Below are positions 8,631 through 18,000 of a stretch of DNA of 64,000 bases, in pieces. The first letter of the stretch is position 1; every line of letters starts with the position of its first letter. The notes under the pieces were generated by a model, which worked only from the letters and a program-made list of their open reading frames with translations, searched no databases and was not told where the DNA came from. The translations under genes were made by a program, and so were the position numbers. Source of the stretch: Ruminococcus sp. GTDB lineage: Bacteria; Bacillota; Clostridia; Oscillospirales; Acutalibacteraceae. The stretch is from the NCBI GenBank assembly GCA_004555265.1, contig SFIQ01000005.1, forward strand, positions 1 to 64,000, read 5' to 3'.

Positions 8631-9002
8631 CTACATTTTTTGAAAAAAGAGCCGCAATGTTAGGATAGTATTTTCAATACACCGCGCGGCATAAGTGGCA
8701 AGACGCGTACCGCGTTCGCCGTTAAAGGTATTTATTCCCTTAATCAGCCCGATTGTTCCGATGGAAATTAAATCGTCTTGGTCGGCATAATTGGAATAAT
8801 ATTTCTTAATAATGTGCGCGACAAGTCGCAGATTGTGTTCAATCAGCAAATCCCGCGCCGCGCTGTCCCCCGCCGCAAAGCGTTCAAGTGCCGCGCGCTC
8901 CTCTTTGGCGGAAAGCGGTTTCGGAAATGAGCCCGCACCCTCAATATGCAATAGCAAATACAGCATATTTGACCCGATTGCCGACAGTAACTCCCACAGC
9001 AT
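8631..9002 (-). CDS. sigK: 5' part of sigK: sporulation sigma factor cut after the RCIEN motif
   Basis: Residues 1-111 match the N-terminal half of sigma-K: the family lead-in FPKPLSAKEERAALERFAAG, then the region 2 segments LLIEHNLRLVAHIIKKYY and DLISIGTIGLIKGI, and TYAARCIEN. Homology stops at base 8670; the last 12 residues are unrelated sequence before a stop. Sigma-K normally runs to about 230 residues with regions 3 and 4, which bind the -35 element, and these are absent. In B. subtilis the skin element interrupts sigK at almost the same codon. The fragment alone cannot be a working sigma factor. A GGGGTG site precedes the ATG. It is either one half of a split gene or a relic. Confidence 0.85.
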   Translation of the reverse strand: MLWELLSAIGSNMLYLLLHIEGAGSFPKPLSAKEERAALERFAAGDSAARDLLIEHNLRLVAHIIKKYYSNYADQDDLISIGTIGLIKGINTFNGERGTRLATYAARCIENTILTLRLFFQKM

Positions 9003-9079
9003 AACAACACCCCTTTTGCCCTAAATATATGGCTTTGGGCTTGCAATCTTGCCAGTCCTACCCCGAAAACCTATAAAAC

Positions 9080-9117
9080 GGAAAAACCGCCGAGGAAATT
9101 TCCCCAACGGTTTTTCC
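9080..9117 (-). terminator. Hairpin between amt and sigK
   Basis: GGAAAAACCG and CGGTTTTTCC pair around an 18-base loop that can itself pair in part (GAGGAAATTTCCCC). It lies downstream of the Amt-PII gene and upstream of sigK, so it probably ends the amt transcript. Confidence 0.6.
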
Positions 9118-9155
9118 TATGCAATAAATTAAAATGAAAAGGGGCTAATTTATCA

Positions 9156-9230
9156 TACAATTCGGCGACGGAGAGGGATAACAAAATCGTCAAACGGAAT
9201 TGTCAACGGGTTATACCGTCGCCGAATGTA
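9156..9230. repeat. Inverted repeat pair TACATTCGGCGACGG
   Basis: A 15-base arm (with one extra A on the left copy) occurs at 9156-9171 and inverted at 9216-9230, separated by 44 bases. It lies between the amt stop and sigK. It may be an extended hairpin in the amt 3' end or a small palindromic element. Confidence 0.6.
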
Positions 9231-9240
9231 TGGACTGACT

Positions 9241-10959
9241 TTAAAACTGCTCGTCACCCTGTAAGGCGTCGAAGCCTTCTTCACCGGTACGAACCTTAAT
9301 GACATTCTCCACATCGTAAACGAAAATCTTACCATCGCCGATGTTACCTGTATACAGGGCTTTCTTTGCCGCTTCAACCAAAGTACGGACAGGCACGGCG
9401 GAAACCACAATATCGACCTGCACTTTCGGATTCAAGTCCATACTTTCAATCTTAACGCCGCGGTAATACCCGGTTTTGCCCTTTTGTACGCCGCAGCCGA
9501 GCACCTTCGTCACGGTCATACCCGTAATGCCGACCGCATCCATAGCGGCTTTGAGCGCTTCAAATCGGGACTCTTTGCAGATGATTTCCACTTTGGTAAT
9601 CTTTTTGCCGTCCGCAGACACGGTTTTCGGTGCAGAAACATCGGTCACGGGCACAGCGACCTCCACAGGAACGGGGGTGTCGGCAGGTGCGGCAGTGTAT
9701 TCGGCAAGCGTCGGGTCAAGGGCAAACTCGAAGCCCGCATATGCCGAAGCCAAACCGTGCTCGACGCTGTCCAAACCGCTGATTTCCTCTTCGGGAGAAA
9801 CACGCAAGCCGTGGAATTTTTTGATGATTGTAAATGTAATGAGCATCATTACGGTTGTATATGCCAAAATGGCGACAATGCCGAGCGCCTGTACGCCGAG
9901 CTGTCTAAACCCGCCGCCGTAGAAAAGACCTGTATCCGTTGCAAAGAGGCCGACTGCCAAAGTACCCCAAATGCCGTTGGCAAAGTGCACGCCGACTGCA
10001 CCGACGGGATCGTCAACATGCAATTTCAAATCGAGGACTTCCACAACAACGACAACCCAAACACCGGCGACCAAACCAATAATAATTGAGCCGAGAGCGT
10101 CGACATTCGCACAACCTGCGGTAATGGCAACGAGACCTGCCAAAGAACCGTTCAAGGTCATAGAAACATCGGGTTTGCCGTTTTTAATCCAAGTAAACGC
10201 CATCGTTGCGCAAGAAGCAAATGCGGGAGCCAGCGTCGTAGTCACAAAAATTTTGCCTAGTGTGGCAATATCGGTAGCGGCGGCGCCGTTGAAGCCGTAC
10301 CAACCAAACCAAAGGATAAACACGCCGAGTGCACCGATGGTAATGGAATGCCCGGGAATGGCGCGCGCCTCTTTTTTGCCGTCTTTGCCGGTCACATATT
10401 TGCCGATACGCGGTCCAAGGAAAATCGCGCCGATGAGCGCCGCCGTGCCGCCGACCATATGAATTGCCGCCGAGCCGGCATAGTCGATAAAGCCGAGTTT
10501 ATAAAGCCAGCCTTGGCTGTTCCAAACCCAGCCCGCTTCAATCGGATACACCACCGCGCTGATGACTGCACTGTAAATGCAGTATGCGCTGAATTTGGTG
10601 CGCTCTGCCATCGCGCCCGAAACAATCGTTGCCGCCGTTGCGCAGAATACAAGGTTAAATACAAAACTTGACCAGTTGTAATTGTCCCAATTTGTAAAAA
10701 TATCCAAGTTCGGCAAGCCGATAACACCTGCCACATAATCCTCCGCAAGCATCAACCCCGAACCGAGGGTGACAAACACCACCGAGCCGATACAAAAGTC
10801 CATCAAATTTTTCATGATGATGTTGCCGGCGTTTTTGGCTCTTGTAAAACCGGCCTCCACCATTGCAAATCCGCATTGCATAAAGAACACCAGCGCGGCG
10901 CCGATTAAAAACCATACGCCGAAGGTGAGTTCCGATGCGGCTTCCATAATTTCTGCCAT
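9241..10959 (-). CDS. Ammonium channel Amt fused to a C-terminal PII signal domain
   Basis: Residues 1 to about 405 form an Amt/Rh channel with eleven expected helices. The twin pore histidines lie in AAIHMVGGTAA and GVHFANGIWG. After an alanine/proline-rich linker, residues about 455-572 are a complete PII (GlnB/GlnK) domain: KVEIICKESRFEALKAAM, a T-loop tyrosine in GYYRGVKIE, then TGNIGDGKIFVYDVENVIKV and RTGEE. Separate PII proteins block Amt according to ATP/ADP and 2-oxoglutarate. Here the regulator is tethered to the channel, an arrangement known from some Clostridia and other bacteria. The ATG has a GGAGGAG site. No separate glnK or glnA is seen nearby. Confidence 0.93.
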   Translation of the reverse strand: MAEIMEAASELTFGVWFLIGAALVFFMQCGFAMVEAGFTRAKNAGNIIMKNLMDFCIGSVVFVTLGSGLMLAEDYVAGVIGLPNLDIFTNWDNYNWSSFVFNLVFCATAATIVSGAMAERTKFSAYCIYSAVISAVVYPIEAGWVWNSQGWLYKLGFIDYAGSAAIHMVGGTAALIGAIFLGPRIGKYVTGKDGKKEARAIPGHSITIGALGVFILWFGWYGFNGAAATDIATLGKIFVTTTLAPAFASCATMAFTWIKNGKPDVSMTLNGSLAGLVAITAGCANVDALGSIIIGLVAGVWVVVVVEVLDLKLHVDDPVGAVGVHFANGIWGTLAVGLFATDTGLFYGGGFRQLGVQALGIVAILAYTTVMMLITFTIIKKFHGLRVSPEEEISGLDSVEHGLASAYAGFEFALDPTLAEYTAAPADTPVPVEVAVPVTDVSAPKTVSADGKKITKVEIICKESRFEALKAAMDAVGITGMTVTKVLGCGVQKGKTGYYRGVKIESMDLNPKVQVDIVVSAVPVRTLVEAAKKALYTGNIGDGKIFVYDVENVIKVRTGEEGFDALQGDEQF

Positions 10960-11076
10960 AATCCTTTCTCCTCCAAAAAGAAATCGGCGCGCGAGGGCAG
11001 TTTACCCATCGCACGCCGTTGTGCAAAACAACAAATTCAAATACACAACTCTCCGGAAAGTGATGTAAAAGAAAAA

Positions 11077-11105
11077 GGCGCTGTGAAGTCCGACTTCACA
11101 ACGCC
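11077..11105 (-). terminator. Intrinsic terminator in the amt leader
   Basis: On the minus strand a 14-base stem (one mismatch) with arms based on GGCGTTGTGAAGTC and GACTTCACAGCGCC is followed by TTTTTCTTTT. It lies between the promoter at 11123-11151 and the amt start, so it should stop most transcripts unless relieved. A competing hairpin ACAAC-AACGGC-GTTGT overlaps its 5' arm. The six-base loop has A at position 1 and G at position 4, as in ANTAR-protein targets, but no second such hairpin is clear. Confidence 0.6.
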
Positions 11106-11122
11106 GTTGTTGTTATGCACAA

Positions 11123-11151
11123 ATAATACGCTTGTTTTTTTTACTCGTCAA
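11123..11151 (-). promoter_or_regulatory. Sigma-A promoter of the Amt-PII gene
   Basis: Minus-strand TTGACG (11151-11146) and TATTAT (11128-11123) are spaced by 17 bases. The transcript would start about 160 bases before the ATG and run directly into the leader terminator. Confidence 0.7.
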
Positions 11152-11289
11152 GTCTAATTTTTCTGTTTTTGGTGATTTTGGCGGTTTTCATAACCAAAAA
11201 CAAACAAAATGTGGTTTAATTTATGTAATTTATACAATGTATATGGCTTTTTTGTGCGCAATCTGTTATACTGCTGTCGGGTGAACAAA

Positions 11290-12201
11290 ATGCTGCCGTA
11301 TTATTATGCTTTTAACGAATATATACAAGCGCGTTTCGGCGAAAAACTGTATAAACTGTCCTTAGAAACGGGCTGTACTTGCCCAAACCGTGACGGCACC
11401 TTGGGTACGGGCGGCTGTATTTTTTGCAGCGCCGGCGGCAGCGATGAATTTGCAGAAAAATCGCATGCGGATTTAAATCTGCAAATTGAACAGGCAAAAG
11501 CGCAGGTTTCCAAGAAATTTAAGGGCACGCATTATATCGCCTATTTTCAAAGTTATACAAATACCTATGGGGACATTGCGCGGCTACGACAAATTTATTT
11601 CACCGCCGTCGAAAACCCATGTGTAAAAGCGATTTCTATCGGTACACGGCCGGACTGTTTGCCGCCCGAGGTACTGCAAATGCTGAAAGAACTTAACGAA
11701 ATAAAGCCTGTTTTTGTGGAGTTGGGGTTGCAGACTGTACACGAAAGTACGGCACAATTTTTTCGCCGCGGCTACCCCCTGCCCGTTTATGAACAAGCCG
11801 TTTCGGACTTACACGAGATAGGGTTAAATGTGGTCACACACATTATTTTAGGTTTACCGTATGAAACGAAATCGCAAATGCTTGAAAGTGTGCGGTATGT
11901 CGGCGAAATCGGCACGGACGGTGTAAAATTACAGCTTTTACACGTTTTAAAAGGTACTGATTTAGAAAAAATTTACCGCAGCGGCGCATTTCAAACGCTT
12001 GAAAAAGAGGAATATATCGACCTTTTGTGTGATTGTATAGAAGTTTTGCCGCAAAACACGGTTATTCACCGCTTGACAGGCGACGCCCCGAAAACCTTGC
12101 TGGTTGCCCCGACTTGGTCGGCAAATAAAAAAGATGTATTAAATCAAATCAATCGCACTTTTGCAGAACGCGGGATTCGGCAAGGGAAGAAAGCACGGTA
12201 A
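11290..12201 (+). CDS. TIGR01212-type radical SAM protein (YhcC-like)
   Basis: This 303-residue protein has an unusual radical SAM cluster motif, CTCPNRDGTLGTGGCIFC, with a long spacing between the first and second cluster cysteines, as in the YhcC/TIGR01212 family. The segments AISIGTRPDCLPPEVLQ and VTHIILGLPYETKSQMLESV are also typical. The family's substrate is unsettled; elongator-like radical SAM chemistry on tRNA or small molecules has been suggested. I chose the ATG at 11290, where family homology begins, over a longer frame at 11209. The gene converges on trkA with only 18 bases between. Confidence 0.87.
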   Translation: MLPYYYAFNEYIQARFGEKLYKLSLETGCTCPNRDGTLGTGGCIFCSAGGSDEFAEKSHADLNLQIEQAKAQVSKKFKGTHYIAYFQSYTNTYGDIARLRQIYFTAVENPCVKAISIGTRPDCLPPEVLQMLKELNEIKPVFVELGLQTVHESTAQFFRRGYPLPVYEQAVSDLHEIGLNVVTHIILGLPYETKSQMLESVRYVGEIGTDGVKLQLLHVLKGTDLEKIYRSGAFQTLEKEEYIDLLCDCIEVLPQNTVIHRLTGDAPKTLLVAPTWSANKKDVLNQINRTFAERGIRQGKKAR

Positions 12202-12219
12202 CAGAAAAAGCGTCTGCAA

Positions 12220-12867
12220 TCAAATGCGAAAGCATTTATGCACACTTTTTCGGTCGCCCAATACGAGCATGGTTTCTTCCTCGCGAAGTTGTGTATCCGA
12301 TGTGATATTCATATTCAGCACGCCGTTTTGCTTGACCGCCATAATGTTGATGTTATACCGGTTGCGAATGTCTAACTGCCCAATGCTTTTCCCGACCCAA
12401 TCCCGCGGGACGGCGACTTCAAAAATGGCATAATCTGCATTCAATTCGATATAATCAAAAATATGGTCGGCGGTATAGCGTATGGCCGTCCAATTCGCCA
12501 ACTGCTTCTCCGGATACACGATTTCGTCCGCACCGTTGCGCAGTAAAAACTTCGCCTGCACATCCCGCGCCGCACGGGAAACAACCTTTTTCGCGCCCAA
12601 CTCCTTTAAAAAGGAGGTCGTTTCCAAAGAACTTTGGAAATCGTCCCCAATCGCCACAATGCAAACATCGAAATTCCGAATACCGAGCGAACGCAGAAAG
12701 TCTATATCGGTGGTATCCCCGATTTTTGCGTTGGTAACATACGGCAAAACCGCGTCCACCCGCCGTTCCTGCCTGTCTATTGCCAAGACTTCATGGTCTA
12801 ATTCATTGAGCTTCTTGGCGATGTGTCTGCCAAAACGCCCAAGCCCTATAAGCAATACCGATTTCAT
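12220..12867 (-). CDS. TrkA/KtrA-type potassium channel regulatory subunit
   Basis: Two RCK domains are visible in 215 residues: an N-terminal NAD-binding fold (SVLLIGLGRFGRHIAKKL, with the acid residue in VLAIDRQ) and a C-terminal RCK_C domain (about 135-215). The length fits KtrA. These proteins gate a membrane partner (KtrB/TrkH) according to bound nucleotide or c-di-AMP. No membrane partner is encoded next to it. I used the ATG at 12867, which has an AAGGGG site upstream and starts right at the first beta strand. The longer frame adds 27 unrelated residues. Confidence 0.88.
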   Translation of the reverse strand: MKSVLLIGLGRFGRHIAKKLNELDHEVLAIDRQERRVDAVLPYVTNAKIGDTTDIDFLRSLGIRNFDVCIVAIGDDFQSSLETTSFLKELGAKKVVSRAARDVQAKFLLRNGADEIVYPEKQLANWTAIRYTADHIFDYIELNADYAIFEVAVPRDWVGKSIGQLDIRNRYNINIMAVKQNGVLNMNITSDTQLREEETMLVLGDRKSVHKCFRI

Positions 12868-13021
12868 CGTTTTATGCGCCCCTTTTCTTTTCCGCATTGA
12901 AAAATGCCATACAAAGTCGGAAGTCAAAAATCCCCTCCCGTACTGCACTTATCATAGCGGAAATGGTGTTAAGTGCGCATTAAGAATGCAGGCTTCCGCA
13001 TTAAGATTGTATAAAGATAAA

Positions 13022-13049
13022 GAACCGAAAAGCAAAAGCCTTTCGGTTC
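13022..13049 (-). terminator. Terminator after the XRE membrane regulator gene
   Basis: GAACCGAAA and TTTCGGTTC form a 9-bp stem around 10 bases, followed on the minus strand by TTTATCTTT. It lies 25 bases past the stop of the regulator gene. Confidence 0.65.
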
Positions 13050-13073
13050 AGGGTGGTTTCTAAATTGCGCTGT

Positions 13074-13916
13074 TTACGGATTTATCTCCAATCTGCAAAA
13101 GTTTTCATCTAACAAAATCGGCGGACTGCCCAAATCAAAGCTGTCGGGCTGTAAATACATATCCAGCACCTGTTGATTGGCGTCAATCGGTGCAACAGAC
13201 AGGATTTCACCTTGCGTGCGCACACAGTAATGGGTGGCTTTTGGGGGCAAATCACCACCGAATACGACAATAAGAACCGGGTCGGACATCGTTTGGGTAT
13301 GGTAACTGCCGAGTGTGCCGCTGTCAATCCCGCCCGTACCGCCGAGCACTTCCCAACGGGAAGAAAATATACGGTCGCGGCGGAAAATGCAGATTTGATA
13401 TTCGCCGTTATTTCGGAACAGATACGCTCTGTAATTTTCTATCTCCTGCATTTGGCATATGGTAAAATCCGCACCGCATCGCTCTTGCGTCGCCATGCCG
13501 TTCTGTGCAAAATCCGCAACCAACATTTCTGTTTTTTCCGTATTCGCCCCGTCAGTGGTTGTGCAATAATGATACCCGAAAAAGACGGCGGTGCTTATGA
13601 CAAGCAATCCAATGCCTGCAAGCAGAAAAATCAGCCAAATTTTTCTAAAACGGCGCATGGCTTTTACCAAAACCTTGTTAGAGTGTTCCAAAGCCTGCTC
13701 CGGCGGCAGGCGTTTCCCTGCAAGCAATTCGCTGACAGAAATGCCGAGCGTTTCCGATAACGCTTCCAAGTTGGAAATATCCGGTGCGCCGCGCCCGGTT
13801 TCCCATTTGGAAACGGTTTTGTCACTGATATGCAGTTTCTCTGCCAAATCCTTTTGCGTAAGACCCTTTTCTTTGCGTATTTGTGCAATGAGTGCCCCAA
13901 TATTTTCCGCATGCAT
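13074..13916 (-). CDS. XRE-family membrane-anchored regulator
   Basis: Residues 1-67 are a Cro/CI-type HTH (LTQKDLAEKLHISDKTVSKW, ISNLEALSETLGISVSELL). One membrane helix follows at about 92-115 (IWLIFLLAGIGLLVISTAVF), and about 165 residues lie beyond it, predicted outside the cell. This HTH-TM-extracellular layout is common in Firmicutes and suggests that an outside signal is passed to DNA. The GGAGGCG site precedes the ATG closely. The extracellular part matches nothing I can name. A palindrome CTACGATTCGTAG lies about 55 bases upstream and could be its own operator. Confidence 0.82.
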   Translation of the reverse strand: MHAENIGALIAQIRKEKGLTQKDLAEKLHISDKTVSKWETGRGAPDISNLEALSETLGISVSELLAGKRLPPEQALEHSNKVLVKAMRRFRKIWLIFLLAGIGLLVISTAVFFGYHYCTTTDGANTEKTEMLVADFAQNGMATQERCGADFTICQMQEIENYRAYLFRNNGEYQICIFRRDRIFSSRWEVLGGTGGIDSGTLGSYHTQTMSDPVLIVVFGGDLPPKATHYCVRTQGEILSVAPIDANQQVLDMYLQPDSFDLGSPPILLDENFCRLEINP

Positions 13917-13980
13917 AAATTCGCCTCCTTTGCTTTTATTTTGACAAAAAACATAGAAAAAAGCAACCTACGATTCGTAG

Positions 13981-14027
13981 AAAAGCCGATTGTGTCCTGT
14001 TTTTCAGGCATTCAATCGGCTTTTTTT
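13981..14027 (-). terminator. Terminator between the HAD phosphatase and XRE genes
   Basis: AAAAGCCGATTG and CAATCGGCTTTT form a perfect 12-bp stem with a 20-base loop and T-rich ends on both strands. It ends the leftward HAD transcript. Confidence 0.75.
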
Positions 14028-14066
14028 ATCTTTTTTCTATATTTGGAGAACAGATCTACAACACGG

Positions 14067-14882
14067 TTAGAGAGCAAATTTTCGCAACGCGTTCCCGACG
14101 CCGTTTTCGAGATTGGATTCGGTGATATACGCCGCCGCTTCTTTGGCGGGGGCTTGGGCATTGGCCATGGCGACGCCAAGCCCTGCGGCGCAAAGCATGG
14201 TCACATCGTTAAACCCGTCCCCGCAAGCCATGGTTTCTTCCTGCTTTATACCGCACGCCGCGGCAAGTTCCAGCATTGCCGCGCCCTTATCGCACCCCTG
14301 TGCGGTAATTTCCAAAAAGAACGGCTCGGAGCGAAACACTGCCAGCGGCAAATCCGAAAGCATGGCGCGCAGTTTTCCTTCGGCATCCCCCAAGAAATCG
14401 GCTTCGCCCGTAATTAAAAATTTCGGTGTTTCATAGATAAATTCCGTACGCATATCGGGGACGCGCTGAATTTCCAAACGGTTTATGGTCGTTTCCATTT
14501 GAAAATAGCGGTCATTCGCTTTTTGCGTCACGGCAACATCGTTTTTATAGCCCGTCAGCGGCAAATTGAGTTTTTCCGCGGCATCAAAAATACGCGAATA
14601 ACAGTCCGGCGGGATATTTTTTTGAAACAGCAAGGCATTGGTTTTTGCGTCAAAAGTACGCGCGCCGTTGTAGGAAATGATATAGCCGCCCAAATGCTTT
14701 AAATCCAACTCCTCGGCGTAACGGCGAATGCCCGGTGTCGGTCTGCCGGTGGCAAGCACAAACACACCGCCGTTTTGAATAAACGCCTGAATATCCGTTT
14801 TGGTCTGCGGTAAGAGTTCTTTTGTATCGGTTACCAACGTGCCGTCAATATCGACAGCAGCCAACCTTTTTTTCAAGTTCAT
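14067..14882 (-). CDS. Cof-type HAD-superfamily phosphatase
   Basis: The HAD motif I (VDIDGTLVTD) lies near residue 10, a serine/threonine motif II (VLATGRPTPG) at about 43, and motif IV (GDGFNDVTML) at about 220. The C2B cap between them is typical of Cof/YbiV-like enzymes, which hydrolyse sugar phosphates, FMN or PLP. The length (271 residues) is normal. The ATG at 14882 directly abuts its GAGGTG site, so a TTG six bases downstream may be the true start; the protein would then begin just before the beta strand. The substrate is not predictable. Confidence 0.88.
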   Translation of the reverse strand: MNLKKRLAAVDIDGTLVTDTKELLPQTKTDIQAFIQNGGVFVLATGRPTPGIRRYAEELDLKHLGGYIISYNGARTFDAKTNALLFQKNIPPDCYSRIFDAAEKLNLPLTGYKNDVAVTQKANDRYFQMETTINRLEIQRVPDMRTEFIYETPKFLITGEADFLGDAEGKLRAMLSDLPLAVFRSEPFFLEITAQGCDKGAAMLELAAACGIKQEETMACGDGFNDVTMLCAAGLGVAMANAQAPAKEAAAYITESNLENGVGNALRKFAL

Positions 14883-14994
14883 CACCTCATATTGCAGATA
14901 TATTTTACCGCGATAAGAGGCAATCGGTCAATGCGGGAAATAGCAGAGAAAAGCGGGAAGATTTTCGATTTTTTGTCGGCTTTGCCCATAAAAA

Positions 14995-15020
14995 CAGACG
15001 GTGTATTTCTACACCGTCTG
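14995..15020 (-). terminator. Terminator after the large metallophosphoesterase gene
   Basis: CAGACGGTGTA and TACACCGTCTG pair perfectly around TTTC, followed on the minus strand by TTTTTA. It is 11 bases past the stop codon. Confidence 0.8.
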
Positions 15021-15030
15021 CCAAAAATCA

Positions 15031-18000
15031 TCAATTTTCTTCTTCGCGTTTGCGTTTGATTGCCCCCGCGCTCAAAGCAACGGTTGCGGCAACCGGCAGC
15101 ATAAACACCAATGCAGATGTCACTTGCTTGCCTGCGGTTTTCGGCACGTTTCCATCCGGGGCGGCACTGCCTTCCGTCTCTTCTGCCACAGTATCTACCG
15201 CCTTGGAAATGGCGAAACTGTCAATTTTAGAGGCGTTACCGTTTTTGACGGTATAGGCATCAAAATAGAGATTGTCGCCGTCGATTTGAATGGCGGAGAA
15301 CACCGGTGCAGTCGCATCATAAATGGTTTGCGCCCGCGGGAACAGTTCATCGGTCAGAGCCGCGTCTTTGGTTTGGTAATACTTCACGCCTGCACAACCG
15401 TCAATCGCATACACCGTACCGTCGGGATTCACCATTGCGGTATAGCTGTTCCCGTTATGGGAAACCGTGCGTTCCACAATTTCGCATTTGGCATTGTCTT
15501 TCATTGCCGTTGTACGCAAATACACATGGTCATGCCCCTGCAAAACCACATCAATATTCAATTCCGGCATCAAGGCGGAAAGCTGTGCGCGCAAGGCAAC
15601 CACATCGTCATCGTCGTAGTGCGAACCGTTCGAGTAAATCGCCTTGTGTAACGCAACGATTTTCCACTGCTTGTCGCTGGCGGCGGCATCGGCTTTGAGC
15701 CATTCCGTCTGCTTTGTGCTCAATGTATTGTCCTCGTTCAAATCGTTGGTATTGAGCACCATAAAGTGCGCGTTGTTATAGTCAAACGAATAATAGACAC
15801 CGTTTGTTGTATCCTGTTCGGGCACATTGGAAAGCAGGAAATTGTTGACAGTCGCGTTATCACCGTTCGTTTCATGGTTGCCCGTGGTCGGCATCAAAAC
15901 CGTATTCAGCAAATTGTCGGAAGCCGTATTCAATGCCCAATTCCATTGTTTAAAGTTTTTGCCGCTGTCCACAAAATCGCCGGTATGCATAATAAATGCG
16001 GCTTCGGGATAGAGTGAGAAGGCCGTATCCACCACATTTGCCCAAGTTTCGTACTGCCGTTCAATACCGCCTTGGCTGTCGCTCATATGGAAGAAGGTAA
16101 AGCTATCGGAACTGTCGGCAGTTTCAATTACGCCGACCTCGCTCCACCATCCGCGAGACGCGTCACCGACACGGTAGCAATACTTTTGACCGGGCTGTAA
16201 GCCGCCGATTTTCACCATATGGCGGTTGACATCAAACTTGTGGGAAATAATACCGAGCACACCCAAATCCACGCCGGGGACTTCCCGTGTGACGCGTTTG
16301 GTGTCGGAAGCAATATGACTGCCCGTTGTCGGTGTGCCTGTAAAACGCGGATGCGCGGAATACGGCATGATTTCAATGTCCGTACCCGTCACGCTTGTTT
16401 TGGTGTACCAGCAGATATTGCGCGTTGTGGCGGCATTTGCGCCGAAGGTAACGGCAATACCCGAGGGCAGGCGCAAATCCTCTACCGTAGGCATAACCTG
16501 CACTCTGCCGCTGTATGTAACGGTGGTGTTATTGTCCGCCTGCGGAGCGGGATTGCTGTCTGTCGTTAAATCGGAAAGAATACTGTAAAATTCATAGGCG
16601 ATGGTTTCAATCTGGCTTTCGGTCAGATATTCGTCCATATAATGCTGCAAAACATCGTCCAAAGATTTGTATTCGACAATGCCCGCCGCAAAGAACAAAT
16701 TGATAAGCTGTGCAAGGCTCGGCTGCGGTACAAGCCCCGTCGCACCGCTTTGATCCCCGGTGGCAATGATTTGCGTAATGAGGTCACCCAAAATCACTTG
16801 GGTATCTTCATCGTTGGTATTGCGCAAAATCCCGACAACATCAATATGGATGTTCGGCAGAATTTCATCCTCCAACAAGTCATGCAAAATCACATCAATC
16901 AGCGTATCTAAAATGACACCTGCGTTTTCGCCGCGTTCAAAACGGGCAAGTGCATCGTTTAAGAATGCATCGTCACTGCGGTCTTCGTCGCCGCCGTAGA
17001 AGGTGGCAAGCACGGTAGAAGCAAGCTCCCCGAGATTGCCGTTTCGGCTTGGGGTACCAAAGCCGTAGGTATCGATATATTTGGTACACGGGTAAGAGGC
17101 CATTTCAAGCGAAGTCACTTTGCGAACGGCATCATCTAATACTTGCAGTAAATGCTCCGTCCCGTCAGCCCCATCCAAATAATTACTTTCAATTTGGTCA
17201 CAAACATTTTTGATGAGCAGCTTCAAAGACACCTTCGTCACGCCCTCAATCGCGCCGATGCCGCTGTCGCTCGCAAGCAAACCGTCTATAACGCTGTCCA
17301 AATCCAATTTTGTGGCAAGATATAAATACAGACTGCCCGCATCATTGACAGCGGGAATCAAATCGTACTCCAACAAATAGCGAATATAATTATTGGCAAA
17401 TTGATTGATGTCATCGCCGCCGAAGTTCAACGCGAACGCCGTCAAACGGTACGGCTGCGGATAAGTTGTGCCGTATGCCGTGACGGGACGAGAACGGTCA
17501 ATATCCACCGTTTGATAGGTCGCGGAAACATCCCCTGCGGGGCTTCGGTTGTCCAGCGTGACGACACGCAGATAGCACGGGAAGTTCAGCATAGAAGCCG
17601 ATGAGCAATCGGTTAAAGTTGCACCGTTATCGGAAGTATGCGAAGCAATGTCCGTCACATGGATATGCCCTGTAAAGGCAAAGTGCATACCTGCATCGGC
17701 AAAACTTTCGCAAACCTCTTGCCAATTGTCAATCGGAAATGCGGTAAACAGATTGTCCTCATTTTCAAAATGTTCAACCAAATTAAAGTGCGTAAGACCG
17801 ATAACCGTAAGGCCCTGTGCTTTCGCATCGGCAATTTGTGCGAGCGCCCATTGCATCAGCGCTTCGGAATACGCGCCGCGGGTTTCGCCCTTATTTTCGC
17901 CTTTGGAGTTACTGTCAGCAGAATAGCAACCGCCGTCAAGGGCTATCAAGCGGTAACCGCCGTCTAAATCGGCGGTGTAAGAAAGTCCGCCCGCTTCCTC

